The notes: a model not told the origin generated them from the sequence alone. A stretch of 64,000 nucleotides of DNA from Draconibacterium sediminis (GCF_000949475.1 NZ_JRHC01000005.1:1-64000), one strand, 5' to 3'. Positions 1 to 10,025 are shown, numbered from the stretch's first letter. Made by a program: numbers and translations.

Positions 1-55
1 TTGTTAATTAAGCTAAAAAGTATTTAACTTATAATGACGCCTTAAATGCTTTTTT

Positions 56-63
56 TAGATTTG
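56..63 (+). promoter_or_regulatory. Candidate -7 box for the porin gene
   Basis: TAGATTTG fits the Bacteroidota -7 consensus TAnnTTTG and ends 16 bases before the porin ATG. No TTTG is seen about 20 bases upstream, so only half of the promoter is supported. Confidence 0.35.
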
Positions 64-79
64 TGCTAAAATTTTCTGT

Positions 80-2026
80 ATGCTAAAAGCACGGTATTTT
101 TTATTCACGGTTGTTATTTTTATGGTACTGCCCATTTTTGTAATGGCGCAGCCACGGGGTATCGACATGGAGGGGGAACAGGAAGAACAAACATCTGTAA
201 AAGAAGTTCCGTCAAAAATAAAACTGTGGTATCTTAAAGGTGATGGTGCGTTTAAAGATTCAACAATATTAGATACACTACACGATTACAATCACATCTA
301 TCATCCGGTATTTAAAAATGCCATATCGGCAACCTATACGGGTAACTACGGTAATCCCGGTATGACCAACGACTTTTTCCAGCGTCGCAATCAAACCAAT
401 TACTTTTTCCTTCAATCGAGGCAGGATTACCTGTTAACACCGGCGAAAATTAAATACATGAACACCACTACGCCGTATACCCGATTCGATTACAGCCAAA
501 GCGAAAACAAATCGAGGAATAACGAAACGCGTTTTGATGTGGTGCACTCGCAAAATGTTACGCCTTTCTGGAACTGGACTTTCCGTACCAATCAGGAGAA
601 ATCGGACGGACAATACAGCGCACAGGATGCCAAAAACAACTTTGTGGCACTAAATACCAGTTATAATCGCGACCAGTGGAATGTTCACGGAGGTTTTATC
701 TCCAACTCAATAAAAAACAGCGAAAACGGTGGAATAGTAAGCGATACACTACTTTCTTCGGAACTTGATCCGGAATACTGGTCTACGAACCTGACTGAGG
801 CAAGTAGTAAATTCAACAGTATTAACTATTACACCACCGCCGAATACCGACTGGGGAAATACGATTTCGATCCGGTAGACAGCGTAGATGTGTTCAGGCC
901 AATACTCGGAATAATGTACAGTTTCGAGCACGACCGTTATTCACAGAAGTTTATAGATGAAGAAGACACTTCAAACGTTTTTTTTGAGAATACATACTTC
1001 GGCGATGGTTACACAACCGATGAAATTAAATACCGGAGAATTAGTAATGTATTTCAACTGAAACAGTACGAAAACCCGAACAGAAAATACACCTTTGGAA
1101 AAAGAGCCTTTCTGGGGCACGAGCTGTACCGCGGAAATACTCCGGGTGTTCAGGTAAATGATTCAACCCACCGACGTTTTGATATTAAATACTCGAACCT
1201 GTATATTGGTGGAGGTATTTTCAGGGAAATGGGCAGCTTTTGGCTGTGGAATTTTGATGGGAAAGTGAACCTGGCCGGGCGAAATGCCGGAGAGCTCGAG
1301 TTAAATGGAATGATTACCAAACCATTTCAGTTCTGGGGCGATTCAGCAGCAGCAATGATTTTTACCGGTTCGTTCGAGAACCGTGTGCCTGACTATTTCC
1401 AGGAAACATTCCGGTCGAATCATTTTCAGTGGGACAACGATTTTGGTGCCGAACAACGTATTACGCTGGGAGCAAAATTCAAAGTACCGCAACGCAAACT
1501 CGAATTGGCAGTCAACTATGCGGCCATAAATAATTTCCTGTATAATAACGAGGAAGCTATTCCTGATCAAACGTCAAACGAAATACTGGTAATGTCGGTA
1601 TATGCCGATAAGGATTTTAACTACCGGCGTTTTCATTTCCGCACGCGATTACTTTGGCAAAAAGTTTCGGAGGAGCGCTACCTGCATTTACCCGAATGGT
1701 CGGCTTTTGTAAATACCTATTACCAGTTTACCATTTCGAAAGTAATGTTCACACAAATTGGTGCCGATGTGCGCTACAATACAAGTTATTATGCCGATGC
1801 GTATTCACCGTCAACCGGCTTGTTTTATTTGCAGAGCGAAAAAGAATACGGAAACTATCCATACATTGATGTGTATGCTACATTGCGCCTGAAACGTACG
1901 AAGGTATTCTTTAAATATATGAACATCGGTACACATTTTATTGATGGTGATTACATGACAACACCAAATTACCCAATGCCGCGGGCTACTTTCCGTTTGG
2001 GAGTTTCGTGGGCGTGGTATGATTAG
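80..2026 (+). CDS. Putative outer-membrane porin (Bacteroidota putative porin family)
   Basis: 648-residue exported protein. Residues 1-23 form a signal peptide (Lys/Arg start, hydrophobic core, cleavage likely after VMA). The rest is rich in aromatic residues and alternating polar/hydrophobic stretches typical of a beta-barrel and ends in an aromatic strand (FRLGVSWAWYD). The early block around KLWYLKGDG and the TGNYGNPG segment resemble the family annotated as putative porin in Bacteroidota. It probably lies in the outer membrane and passes small solutes, but the substrate cannot be read from sequence. It converges with the Nudix gene and their 3' ends overlap by 4 bases. Family assignment is from recalled similarity, not a search. 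Confidence 0.75.
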   Translation: MLKARYFLFTVVIFMVLPIFVMAQPRGIDMEGEQEEQTSVKEVPSKIKLWYLKGDGAFKDSTILDTLHDYNHIYHPVFKNAISATYTGNYGNPGMTNDFFQRRNQTNYFFLQSRQDYLLTPAKIKYMNTTTPYTRFDYSQSENKSRNNETRFDVVHSQNVTPFWNWTFRTNQEKSDGQYSAQDAKNNFVALNTSYNRDQWNVHGGFISNSIKNSENGGIVSDTLLSSELDPEYWSTNLTEASSKFNSINYYTTAEYRLGKYDFDPVDSVDVFRPILGIMYSFEHDRYSQKFIDEEDTSNVFFENTYFGDGYTTDEIKYRRISNVFQLKQYENPNRKYTFGKRAFLGHELYRGNTPGVQVNDSTHRRFDIKYSNLYIGGGIFREMGSFWLWNFDGKVNLAGRNAGELELNGMITKPFQFWGDSAAAMIFTGSFENRVPDYFQETFRSNHFQWDNDFGAEQRITLGAKFKVPQRKLELAVNYAAINNFLYNNEEAIPDQTSNEILVMSVYADKDFNYRRFHFRTRLLWQKVSEERYLHLPEWSAFVNTYYQFTISKVMFTQIGADVRYNTSYYADAYSPSTGLFYLQSEKEYGNYPYIDVYATLRLKRTKVFFKYMNIGTHFIDGDYMTTPNYPMPRATFRLGVSWAWYD

Positions 2027-2634
2027 GCTTGATTGATCAAGTCATAAAATTCCGAAAGAATCATAGCGGTAGCACCCCAAATTATTTCTCCATCGTATTT
2101 TACGCAGGGCACTTTCATTAATCCGGTAAGTGTTTTTAATTCGATGGTGGAGTATGGTGGTTTAAAGTCATCAATTGGGAAAAGAATGGTTTTCTCCACT
2201 TCATCAGGACAAAGTATAAATTCAGGATTGGTATCCATCCAACCCACAAAAGGCGTGATCTGGAAACGGCTCACCTCAACATAAAAAGGCGAAAGCGTTC
2301 CCAACAGCCTGATCTTATCTCGTGGAATTCCAATTTCTTCGTAAGTTTCACGCAACGCAGTTTCACTTGCACTTTCGTTGGGCTCTATCCGTCCGCCCGG
2401 CAAGGCAATTTGCCCGGCATGGTGTTTCATATACGCGGGGCGCTTAATCAGGCAGACCTTTAATCCGTCAACATCACGAAAAAGCAACACCAGCACACTG
2501 CTAGGCTTCACCTTACTCTGGTCTTCGGGAGCAGGATTTAGCACACGCCCGGGCGGCAGCATTTTATAATGCGACGGTGAACCGGGAAGGTCGGCTTTTA
2601 AAGCGGCTGCTATTTTATCAGGACTGGTGATCAT
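2023..2634 (-). CDS. Nudix hydrolase, CoA pyrophosphatase type (NudL-like)
   Basis: 203-residue protein when started at the ATG at 2634; a TTG three codons upstream is the only reason for a longer reading. The Nudix box is complete: G81-x5-E87-x7-R95-E96-x2-E99-E100-x-G102. Just before it is the UPF0035 signature (LIKRPAYMKHHAGQIALPGG, residues 62-81), which marks the NudL/CoA pyrophosphatase branch. Members hydrolyse coenzyme A and its derivatives to 4'-phosphopantetheine and 3',5'-ADP using Mg2+ or Mn2+. No signal peptide is seen, so it is cytosolic. It stands alone, convergent with the porin gene. Confidence 0.85.
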   Translation of the reverse strand: MITSPDKIAAALKADLPGSPSHYKMLPPGRVLNPAPEDQSKVKPSSVLVLLFRDVDGLKVCLIKRPAYMKHHAGQIALPGGRIEPNESASETALRETYEEIGIPRDKIRLLGTLSPFYVEVSRFQITPFVGWMDTNPEFILCPDEVEKTILFPIDDFKPPYSTIELKTLTGLMKVPCVKYDGEIIWGATAMILSEFYDLINQA

Positions 2635-2751
2635 AAGACGCAAAAATAAAAAATACCTGCAGAATTGAGTAGGACAAACGCAGAAACAATGTTTGTTGTT
2701 GTGTGAGCAAAGGGTAACATAAAGTTACTATGACTGGATTTTACTCAACTA

Positions 2752-2773
2752 CCCCTCGTTTGCAAACGAGGGG
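2752..2773. repeat. Perfect 22-bp palindrome
   Basis: A perfect palindrome whose half-site is CCCCTCGTTTG lies between the Nudix gene and the end of the flavin oxidoreductase gene, 10 bases beyond the latter's stop. It has no clear T-run on either side, so it is not a classical terminator. It resembles intergenic REP-like palindromes. Confidence 0.6.
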
Positions 2774-2783
2774 CAGAATCAGA

Positions 2784-3794
2784 TTAATATTCAAAACCTT
2801 TCACCACCTCAGAAAAAATCCGGTACGAATCCAACCGCTTTTGTTGATCGTAAATGTGCGATGAAACAATAATTTCGTCTGCATTGGTGTTTGCGACAAG
2901 CTCTTTTAGCTCACGCTCAACTTTTTCATTTCCGCCAATAAGCGAGCAGGCGAGCATCTGGTCGATGCGCTCTTTTATAATGCCCCATTTTTCGTAACCC
3001 AGGTGGTGGGTGGGTGGCTGCATCAGCTCACGACGGCCGGTAAGAATTCCCATAAAACTTCGTCGCATGGTGCTGGCCAGGTACTCGGCTTCGTCGTCGG
3101 TTTCGGCAGCAACCACCTGGCTGCCAACAATCACATACGGTTTGTCGAGTTGGGCCGATGGTTTAAAATTCCCGCGGTAAATTCTCAGCGACGCAATAAG
3201 CATTTGCGGGGCAAAATGGCTGGCAAATGCATAAGGCAATCCCAGTTCGGCGGCCAGGTAAGCACTGTCGGTGCTCGATCCTAAGATATAAATAGGCACG
3301 TCGGCACCTTCCGACAAAACGGAGCGCACTTCGGAATTTTTATTTTCAACTGAGAAATATTGTTGAATCTTACGCACTTCGTTGGGGAAATCCTGTGCGG
3401 CACGCATGCGGTCGTAACGCAGTTCGGCAGCCGTTACCGGGTCGGTTCCGGGTGCGCGGCCTAAACCCAGATCGATACGATTGGGGTAAAGCGCAGCGAG
3501 GGTACCAAACTGCTCGGAAACGATTAGCGGCGAATGGTTGGGCAGCATAATTCCACCGGAACCTACGCGTATGTTTTTTGTTCCTGCGGCAATGTATCCA
3601 ATTATTATCGATGTGGCGGCGCTGGCCACACTTATGATGTTGTGATGTTCGGCCACCCAGTAGCGGCTGTAGCCCAGCTGTTCAGTGTGTTGTGCCAGTT
3701 CGAGGCTGTTGCGTAAAGCATCAGCGGGAGTCGAGCCTTCGGCAACCGGTGCTAAATCGAGCACCGAAAAGGCCAATTGTTTTCTGTCTGTCAT
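2784..3794 (-). CDS. LLM-class flavin-dependent oxidoreductase
   Basis: 336-residue cytosolic protein of the bacterial-luciferase-like (LLM) family. Visible family features are the N-terminal strand with SVLDLAP, the WVAEHHN motif near residue 47, GSGGIMLPNHSPL near 80, and the RIDLGLGRAPGTDP block near 107-120. These fit the TIM-barrel flavin monooxygenase fold that uses reduced FMN supplied by a separate reductase. Length is normal. The physiological substrate is unknown for this subgroup, often annotated MsnO8-like. It starts at an ATG and lies alone between the permease gene upstream and the 22-bp palindrome downstream. Confidence 0.85.
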   Translation of the reverse strand: MTDRKQLAFSVLDLAPVAEGSTPADALRNSLELAQHTEQLGYSRYWVAEHHNIISVASAATSIIIGYIAAGTKNIRVGSGGIMLPNHSPLIVSEQFGTLAALYPNRIDLGLGRAPGTDPVTAAELRYDRMRAAQDFPNEVRKIQQYFSVENKNSEVRSVLSEGADVPIYILGSSTDSAYLAAELGLPYAFASHFAPQMLIASLRIYRGNFKPSAQLDKPYVIVGSQVVAAETDDEAEYLASTMRRSFMGILTGRRELMQPPTHHLGYEKWGIIKERIDQMLACSLIGGNEKVERELKELVANTNADEIIVSSHIYDQQKRLDSYRIFSEVVKGFEY

Positions 3795-3860
3795 ACTTGT
3801 TTTCTCCTTTGGCCTTTAATAACAAAGAAGGAGTGATATTGATTATGTGCAGAAGTAAAA

Positions 3861-5114
3861 TTAGTCGAAGCGAATCACTTTATCAGGCGAAATTTTGGAG
3901 ATAAACCAGCTTGGAATTATCAGGATGAGTGAAGTAATAACAATGGTTCCGAGGTTGAGTAGCAGCAAATGCGAAAGCGAAAAATTCATCGGAACATAAT
4001 CAACGTAATACGATTCGGGATTAAGCTGAATGATATGAAAAAACTTTTGCAGCAACACGATAGCCACGCCAATAATGTTTCCCCACAGCAGCCCACGCCC
4101 GGTTAGAAATACCGAGAGGTACACAAACACTTTTCGGATGCTCCAGTTGGGGCTTCCCATCGCTTTTAGCACGCCGATCATTCCGGTACGTTCGAGTATC
4201 AGCACCAGCAGCCCCGACACCATGTTAAATGCCGCAACAATAACCATCAAAATCAGGATGATCCAAACGTTCATATCGAGTATCGACAGCCAGTCGAAAA
4301 TTTGCGGGTAAACGCGCGTAATACTTTGTGTGCGCAGTATCTCCGCGTTTTCTTCGCGGTAGCTGATAATAATATTGCGTATTTGCTGCTCAATATTGTC
4401 GATATCGAAAAAGTCGGTGGCAATTACTTCGAAGCCGGTAATCTGGTCGGGGCGCCAGTCGTTAAGGCGTTGAATTTGTTTCAGGTCGCCCACAATAAAC
4501 AGCTGGTCGAACTCTTCGAAACCGGTGCGGTAAATACCACTAATCTGCATTTGCTGCATGCGCGGAATAACCTCGTCGCCGGTAATAAAATATACTACAA
4601 TACGGTCGTTCAGTTTCAGGCGCAACAGTTTGGCCACCTGCGCCGACAGCAACACTTCGTTTACACGGGCAGTGTCGTTAATATTCGGTAATTGGCCCTC
4701 AATAAGATGTTTGTTAAAAAATTGCCAGTCGTAGTTTTCGTCTACACCTTTAAACACAATTCCCTGAATGTACTCGTCGGTTTTTATCATTCCCGGTTTG
4801 GTGGCATAAGGCTGCAGGCGTTTTACACCGGGTAGTGCTTTTACATCGGCTAAGAATGGCTGATCTTCTGAAACAGCGCTGGTTTCGTACGAGTTGTTCG
4901 AGTCGTAATTAATAATCTGAATGTGCGAACCAAAGCCGATCACTTTGTTGCGGATCTCTTTTTTAAAACCGGTAACCACCGCCACGGCAACAATCATTAC
5001 CGTTAAACCCAGTGCAATACCTGCCAGCGCAATACGAATAATACGTTGCGACAATTGCTTTTTGTTAGCCTTGTCGAAAAAAAGCCTGCGCGATATAAAG
5101 AGTTCGGTGTTCAA
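3861..5114 (-). CDS. FtsX-type ABC permease, LolC/LolE-like, TTG start
   Basis: 417-residue inner-membrane protein. The N-terminus (MNTELFISRRLFF) is the usual start of LolC/E homologues but is encoded by TTG; no upstream in-frame ATG is seen. One membrane helix lies at about 28-48, then a periplasmic domain (about 50-270), then three helices near 275-300, 320-345 and 385-405, the FtsX/MacB_PCD layout. LolCDE extracts lipoproteins from the inner membrane using the LolD ATPase. No ATPase gene is adjacent, so the partner must be encoded elsewhere. The exact role (lipoprotein release versus other export) is inferred. Confidence 0.8.
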   Translation of the reverse strand: MNTELFISRRLFFDKANKKQLSQRIIRIALAGIALGLTVMIVAVAVVTGFKKEIRNKVIGFGSHIQIINYDSNNSYETSAVSEDQPFLADVKALPGVKRLQPYATKPGMIKTDEYIQGIVFKGVDENYDWQFFNKHLIEGQLPNINDTARVNEVLLSAQVAKLLRLKLNDRIVVYFITGDEVIPRMQQMQISGIYRTGFEEFDQLFIVGDLKQIQRLNDWRPDQITGFEVIATDFFDIDNIEQQIRNIIISYREENAEILRTQSITRVYPQIFDWLSILDMNVWIILILMVIVAAFNMVSGLLVLILERTGMIGVLKAMGSPNWSIRKVFVYLSVFLTGRGLLWGNIIGVAIVLLQKFFHIIQLNPESYYVDYVPMNFSLSHLLLLNLGTIVITSLILIIPSWFISKISPDKVIRFD

Positions 5115-5190
5115 AATTGTCGACGTTTTAAGTTGCCAAAATACAAATAATACCGATAAGCATTGGGTGCAGGCCGCTTAAATACGGCGG

Positions 5191-6225
5191 CTAGATTGCA
5201 CTCACGGTTTCCTGAACCGGTTTTTCTTCAGTAACATCACTTCGGCGATTAATAAACGGAAGAATGAGTATAGATAGTATACCAATGAGAATTATCATTG
5301 CAGTCATTGACGTGTGCGCCACAAAAGCAAAGATAATTCCATTTTCGTTGGCTACGCCGTACAGCGACAAGGCTTCTTTTGCCATAAAATGCCATGCCCC
5401 GATTCCACCCTGCACCGGGGCCACCATTCCAAAACTTGCAAGTACAAATGTGGTTAGTCCGGCAATCGGGTTCAGGTCGCTGGTAAAATCGAATGCAAAG
5501 AATACCGCGTAAAGCATTAGGTAATACATGCCCCAGATAAACGCCGAGTGAAAAAAGAACCAGCCTTTTTTCTCTATGTTTCGGATAGAAATGAAACCCT
5601 CTTTAAAGTTGCGTATTACTTCTATTATCTTTTTGAAAAAGGCAGTATGTTTAAATGCGTTTCTGAAAACAAAGATCAAAACGGCCAGCACAACAACGCC
5701 AATGATAAGGTAAGGCGACGTGATGGCGGCATGTAGTTTCTCCGATATTCCCGGATTGGCTTTCATAAAGTTAAGCATCTCTCCAAACTGCGAAAGAATA
5801 ACAAGCGCCAGCAAAATCAGCAGCGATATCAGGTCGATCAGTCGCTCCGCAACCACAGTGCCCACCAGTTTGGTAAACGATATTTTTTCGTAACGGGCCA
5901 AAACACCGCAGCGCGATACTTCGCCCATACGTGGGAATGCCATGTTCATTAAATAGCCTACCATAACGGCCAGAAAAGTATTGATAAAGCGTGGTTTATG
6001 TCCAATAGGTTCGATCATTAAACCCCAGCGAAGAGTGCGGCTGATGTGGCTCAACAAGCCAAGAAACAGCGAGAGTGCCACCCACCAGTAGTTTACATCA
6101 TTCTTTAAAACGGTTTTAATCCGTTCAATATCCTGATCTTTGTAAATAAGCCAAAAGATGAAAGCTCCCAGTGCAAAGAAGCCGATAAACTGTAGAATCT
6201 TAACGATTGTTTTTTTCAAAATCAA
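5191..6225 (-). CDS. LPG synthase TM-domain (flippase-like, UPF0104) protein
   Basis: 344-residue integral membrane protein with about eight hydrophobic segments and the pattern of the lysylphosphatidylglycerol-synthase TM family: SHISRTLRW near residues 60-68, MNMAFPRMGEVSRCGVLARYE near 92-112, and VQGGIGAWH near 280. It lacks the C-terminal aminoacyl-transfer domain of MprF, so it is not an LPG synthase; family members are proposed lipid or polyprenyl flippases. Start is uncertain: the reading frame begins at TTG, with a second TTG two codons later and no ATG nearby. It is divergent from rsmA and may be co-transcribed with the downstream LolC/E-like permease (76-base gap). Confidence 0.75.
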   Translation of the reverse strand: MILKKTIVKILQFIGFFALGAFIFWLIYKDQDIERIKTVLKNDVNYWWVALSLFLGLLSHISRTLRWGLMIEPIGHKPRFINTFLAVMVGYLMNMAFPRMGEVSRCGVLARYEKISFTKLVGTVVAERLIDLISLLILLALVILSQFGEMLNFMKANPGISEKLHAAITSPYLIIGVVVLAVLIFVFRNAFKHTAFFKKIIEVIRNFKEGFISIRNIEKKGWFFFHSAFIWGMYYLMLYAVFFAFDFTSDLNPIAGLTTFVLASFGMVAPVQGGIGAWHFMAKEALSLYGVANENGIIFAFVAHTSMTAMIILIGILSILILPFINRRSDVTEEKPVQETVSAI

Positions 6226-6408
6226 GGTCTTTTTAATGCTTTCTTTTCCGCGCTATCTGTTATTTCCCTTAAATTTTACTACTTTCACGACGCGAAAAAT
6301 ACCCTTAGGTATCGAGCATTTCTTTGATGGCAAAAATATAAATTTGTTTTATTAATCGAACGAAAAAGAGATATTAAGTAAAATTGACAATGGACGAGGC
6401 TGAGTGTA

Positions 6409-7176
6409 ATGAGTTATGTAAGACCCAAAAAAAATCTAGGTCAGCATTTTTTAACCGACCAAAATATTGCGCGGAAAATTGTTGACAGCCTGGGAGCCGA
6501 TGTACCGGATATACTGGAAATCGGCCCTGGAATGGGAGTACTCACTCAATATCTTTTACAACGCCCGGAACTTAATGTCCATGTTGTTGAGATCGATACC
6601 GAATCGGTAGAATACCTCAAACAAAATTTTCCGACACTTCAACATATTTGGGGAGAAGATTTTCTGAAAGCTGATGTTGCTGATCGTTTTTCAGGTAATT
6701 TCAGTGTTATCGGTAATTTCCCTTACAATATTTCATCGCAAATCTTTTTTCGCGTGTTGGAATACCGCAACCGCATTCCCGAAACTGTTGGAATGATACA
6801 AAAAGAGGTTGCCGAACGTATTGCTGCGCCTCACGGATCGAAAGTTTATGGTATCCTGAGTGTTCTACTACAGGCTTTTTTCGATATCGAATACCTGTTT
6901 ACCGTGTCAGAAGGTGTGTTTAACCCACCGCCAAAAGTAAAATCGGCAGTGGTAAGGTTAAAACGCAACCAGTTAAAAGAACTACCGTGCAGTGAAGCAC
7001 TGTTTGTAAAAGTGGTGAAGGCAGCCTTTAACCTTCGCCGAAAAATGCTACGTAACTCTTTAAAGGAAATTTGTTCAGCTTTACCCGAAGAGTATGCTAT
7101 GAAACGTCCGGAACAACTTTCGGTCGGTGCGTTTATTGATCTAACTTGTAAAATCGAAGAAATCGAAAAACAGTAA
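6409..7176 (+). CDS. rsmA: 16S rRNA dimethyladenosine transferase RsmA (KsgA)
   Basis: 255-residue SAM-dependent methyltransferase that dimethylates two adjacent adenines near the 3' end of 16S rRNA. It has the N-terminal signature [12 protein letters not shown] motif I ([10 protein letters not shown], about residues 38-47), and the catalytic motif NFPYN at about 103-107. The C-terminal helical domain includes the [12 protein letters not shown] segment. Length matches the family. It is followed by mgtE after three bases, so the two are likely co-transcribed. No Shine-Dalgarno sequence is obvious. Confidence 0.96.
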   Translation: MSYVRPKKNLGQHFLTDQNIARKIVDSLGADVPDILEIGPGMGVLTQYLLQRPELNVHVVEIDTESVEYLKQNFPTLQHIWGEDFLKADVADRFSGNFSVIGNFPYNISSQIFFRVLEYRNRIPETVGMIQKEVAERIAAPHGSKVYGILSVLLQAFFDIEYLFTVSEGVFNPPPKVKSAVVRLKRNQLKELPCSEALFVKVVKAAFNLRRKMLRNSLKEICSALPEEYAMKRPEQLSVGAFIDLTCKIEEIEKQ

Positions 7177-7179
7177 ATC

Positions 7180-8538
7180 ATGAGTTTTGAAGCAACCAGA
7201 GAATACATTGAGCAGTTAAAAGAGCTGATTGAGGAGGGGAAGAAGAAGGAAGTTGCTGCCTTAATGCAGGATCTCCACCCGGCTGATATTGCCGAGGTTA
7301 TGGATGATCTGAACACTGACGAAGCGAAATTCATTTATTTATTGCTTGATGGAGAAAAAGCTTCTGATGTTCTGATTGAGATTGATGAAGACGACCGCCG
7401 CCGCTTTTTGAAAGTTATTCCGCCTGAAATGATCGCCACACGCTTCATCGAATTCATGGATTCGGATGATGCTGCCGATATTGTTGCCGATCTGGATGAA
7501 GACGTACAGAAAGAAGTACTGAATGAAATTGAAGACATTGAGCAGGCGGGGGATATTATCGATCTGCTGGATTACGAAGAAGATTCGGCCGGTGGTATAA
7601 TGGCAAAAGAGCTGGTTGCTGTAAACGAAAACTGGAATGTGGCCACCTGCCTGAAAGAAATAAGCCGACAGGCAGAAGAGGTAGACGAGATTTTCTATAT
7701 TTATGTAACCGACAACGACGATAAACTTAAGGGCGTACTTTCGCTGAAAAAGCTGATATTAAATCATACCAACACCAAAGTATCGAAAATTTACGATCCG
7801 GATATACAAAAAGTATACACCAATACACGGCAGGAAGAGGTAGCCGAGTTAATGGATAAATACGACCTTGTAGCCATGCCGGTGGTGGATGAAATCGGGC
7901 GTTTGCAAGGGCGAATCACTTTCGATGATGTGATTGATTTTGTGCGTGACGAGGCCGAAAAAGATTACCAGATGGTTTCGGGTATTACCGGCGATGTGGA
8001 GCCAGGCGATAAAGTCTTTCAGGTTTTGCGAGCACGTTTTCCGTGGTTGCTGATTGGATTATTGGGAGGTATTCTCGGAGCAGTGGTTTTAGGCTCACAC
8101 GAGGAATCGTTGCAAAAAGTAACGGAACTCGCATTTTTTATTCCGCTTATTGCAGCGATGGCCGGTAATGTTGGAGTACAATCGTCATCAATTGTAGTGC
8201 AAAGTATTGCCAGTGGTGTTAAAGATATTGAAACGCCGGCACGAAAAATTGTTAAAGAGGTTTCGGTAGCTGTTTTAACGGCGAGTATTTTTGCATTGCT
8301 TATTTTTTGCTACAACTTTTTTGTCTCCGGCAATATGAACCTTACCTATTCGGTGTCTATTTCACTGTTTATTGTTATTCTTTTTGCTTCCTTGTTTGGC
8401 ACTGTAATTCCCTTGATTCTCCATCGTTTTAAGATCGACCCTGCTTTGGCAACCGGGCCCTTTATTACTACCATGAACGATATTTTGGGAATGATGATTT
8501 ACCTGACAATCTCGGGTATATTCTTCAATTTGGTTTAA
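7180..8538 (+). CDS. mgtE: Magnesium transporter MgtE
   Basis: 452-residue Mg2+ channel/transporter. The order of domains is normal: an acidic helical N domain (about 1-130, with repeated LHPADIAEVM-type helices), a pair of CBS domains (about 135-260), a connecting helix, and five membrane helices from about residue 283 to the end. The membrane part includes the conserved GNVGVQSSSIVV stretch. The N and CBS domains sense cytosolic Mg2+ and close the pore in known homologues. It begins three bases after rsmA, and its stop overlaps the stop of the convergent permease gene. Confidence 0.95.
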   Translation: MSFEATREYIEQLKELIEEGKKKEVAALMQDLHPADIAEVMDDLNTDEAKFIYLLLDGEKASDVLIEIDEDDRRRFLKVIPPEMIATRFIEFMDSDDAADIVADLDEDVQKEVLNEIEDIEQAGDIIDLLDYEEDSAGGIMAKELVAVNENWNVATCLKEISRQAEEVDEIFYIYVTDNDDKLKGVLSLKKLILNHTNTKVSKIYDPDIQKVYTNTRQEEVAELMDKYDLVAMPVVDEIGRLQGRITFDDVIDFVRDEAEKDYQMVSGITGDVEPGDKVFQVLRARFPWLLIGLLGGILGAVVLGSHEESLQKVTELAFFIPLIAAMAGNVGVQSSSIVVQSIASGVKDIETPARKIVKEVSVAVLTASIFALLIFCYNFFVSGNMNLTYSVSISLFIVILFASLFGTVIPLILHRFKIDPALATGPFITTMNDILGMMIYLTISGIFFNLV

Positions 8539-9788
8539 ACTGAGTTTATTGCAATTACCGGATCGAGTTTGGCTGCGGCACGTGCCGGCATAAATCCGGC
8601 GAGGAAACCGATAACGGATGAAATCATCAGGCCGTTAATTATATTTCCGGTAGTTAAAACAATGGTGAAATCGGTCGACTGGTTTACAATAATTGTTCCT
8701 GCATAAATCAACAGCAAGCCGATAACTCCGCCAATTACTGAAAGTACAATTGCCTCGAAAATAAATTGTAACAGTATAAAATAACGTTTGGCTCCCAGCG
8801 ATTTCTGTATGCCAATTATTTTGGTTCGTTCTTTTACCGAAACAAACATGATGTTCGCAATTCCAAAACCTCCAACCAATATCGAGAATCCGCCAATAAT
8901 AGCTCCGGCGAGGTTAAACACCACAAAAAACTGATCGAACTGGTTGGCTACAATACTCACTTCATTTAGTGCAAAGTCGTTCTCCTCCATTGGTTTCAGC
9001 CGGCGAATGGTGCGCATAATACCTTCCAATTCGGCCATAAATTTGTCGGTATCAATATTATCTTTTGCTTTAATACAAATGGTTTGTCCACGGTCGCGGT
9101 CACGCACATCAATCATGTAATACGATTTTACAACACTAATGTGGATATAGCGGTCCATGCTGGTTCCAAAAGCATCCTGGCCCATTGGCGTGTAAACACC
9201 AATAATATTAAACTTCTGCCCCTGAATTTTTATGGTTCGGCCAACCGGATCCAGTCCATCGAAAAGCTGGTCGGCAATTTCGTGCCCGATAACTGCAGCC
9301 GGTGCCCCGTTTCGCATTTCCGAATCTGTAAAGTAACGCCCTTGTGCAATTTCCAGGTTCCACACATCCATCAGTCCGCCTGAGGTTGCCATGATTACTG
9401 CATTGTCGAGTGTGGTGCTTCCATACTGAACTTTACGGCCAAAACCAAATAAAAAAGCGGCATTGTCAATCGTTTGTGCACGCCTTATTACTTCTTCAGT
9501 TTCTTCTAAGGTAGGTACGGGGCGATTTTGGTATTTCCAGAACGGATATTCAGTTTCACCTTCAGGAGGAGTCCAGGGCATTTTTTGCACATAAACCATG
9601 TTGCTGCCCAGCGAGTTCAGGCTGTCGCGGATAAAACCTTCCAACGAATCGATAACCGTAAAAACGGAAATTATAGCGAAAATGCCGATGGTAACACCCA
9701 GCAACGAAAGTATGGTTCGCAGTTTATTGGCTGTAAGCGAATTTGCAGCAAATGAAAAGGACTCGTATATCAATCGAAGCAGTAACAT
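8535..9788 (-). CDS. MacB/FtsX-type ABC transporter permease
   Basis: 417-residue permease with the MacB periplasmic core domain. One helix lies at about 22-42 after a cytosolic segment, followed by a periplasmic domain and three C-terminal helices (about 285-310, 340-365, 380-400). The family blocks LLGVTIGIFAIISVF, GGFGIANIMFVSVKERT and the C-terminal PARAAAKLDPVIAI are all present. Its ATP-binding partner is not encoded next to it. It may export a small molecule, peptide or lipoprotein; no substrate is evident. It overlaps mgtE by 4 bases at the shared 3' end and starts 270 bases from purH, divergently. Confidence 0.85.
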   Translation of the reverse strand: MLLLRLIYESFSFAANSLTANKLRTILSLLGVTIGIFAIISVFTVIDSLEGFIRDSLNSLGSNMVYVQKMPWTPPEGETEYPFWKYQNRPVPTLEETEEVIRRAQTIDNAAFLFGFGRKVQYGSTTLDNAVIMATSGGLMDVWNLEIAQGRYFTDSEMRNGAPAAVIGHEIADQLFDGLDPVGRTIKIQGQKFNIIGVYTPMGQDAFGTSMDRYIHISVVKSYYMIDVRDRDRGQTICIKAKDNIDTDKFMAELEGIMRTIRRLKPMEENDFALNEVSIVANQFDQFFVVFNLAGAIIGGFSILVGGFGIANIMFVSVKERTKIIGIQKSLGAKRYFILLQFIFEAIVLSVIGGVIGLLLIYAGTIIVNQSTDFTIVLTTGNIINGLMISSVIGFLAGFMPARAAAKLDPVIAINSV

Positions 9789-10025
9789 TTTCAGGTTTTA
9801 ATTTAAAGTAAAAGTAGTACTTGTTTTCTATTGTGCTACTTAAAAACAACAGGTTTTAAAAAAGTGATTTTGGATAATTTTATCCTCGTACCAAAGTCAG
9901 CAAATAGGAACTGTTGTATTAGTGTAATTTTGGTGAAAATATTACAATGATTTTAGAAATACTTAAAGCTGTGAATAATATTTTAATTCGCCCTTTGTTT
10001 ATAATAGTAAATTGTCTGTTTTTTT

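Noticed and set aside
4302-4691. 129-codon ORF on the + strand inside the LolC/E-like permease
   Set aside because: Overlaps a gene with clear family features; its sequence has no motif or signal peptide.
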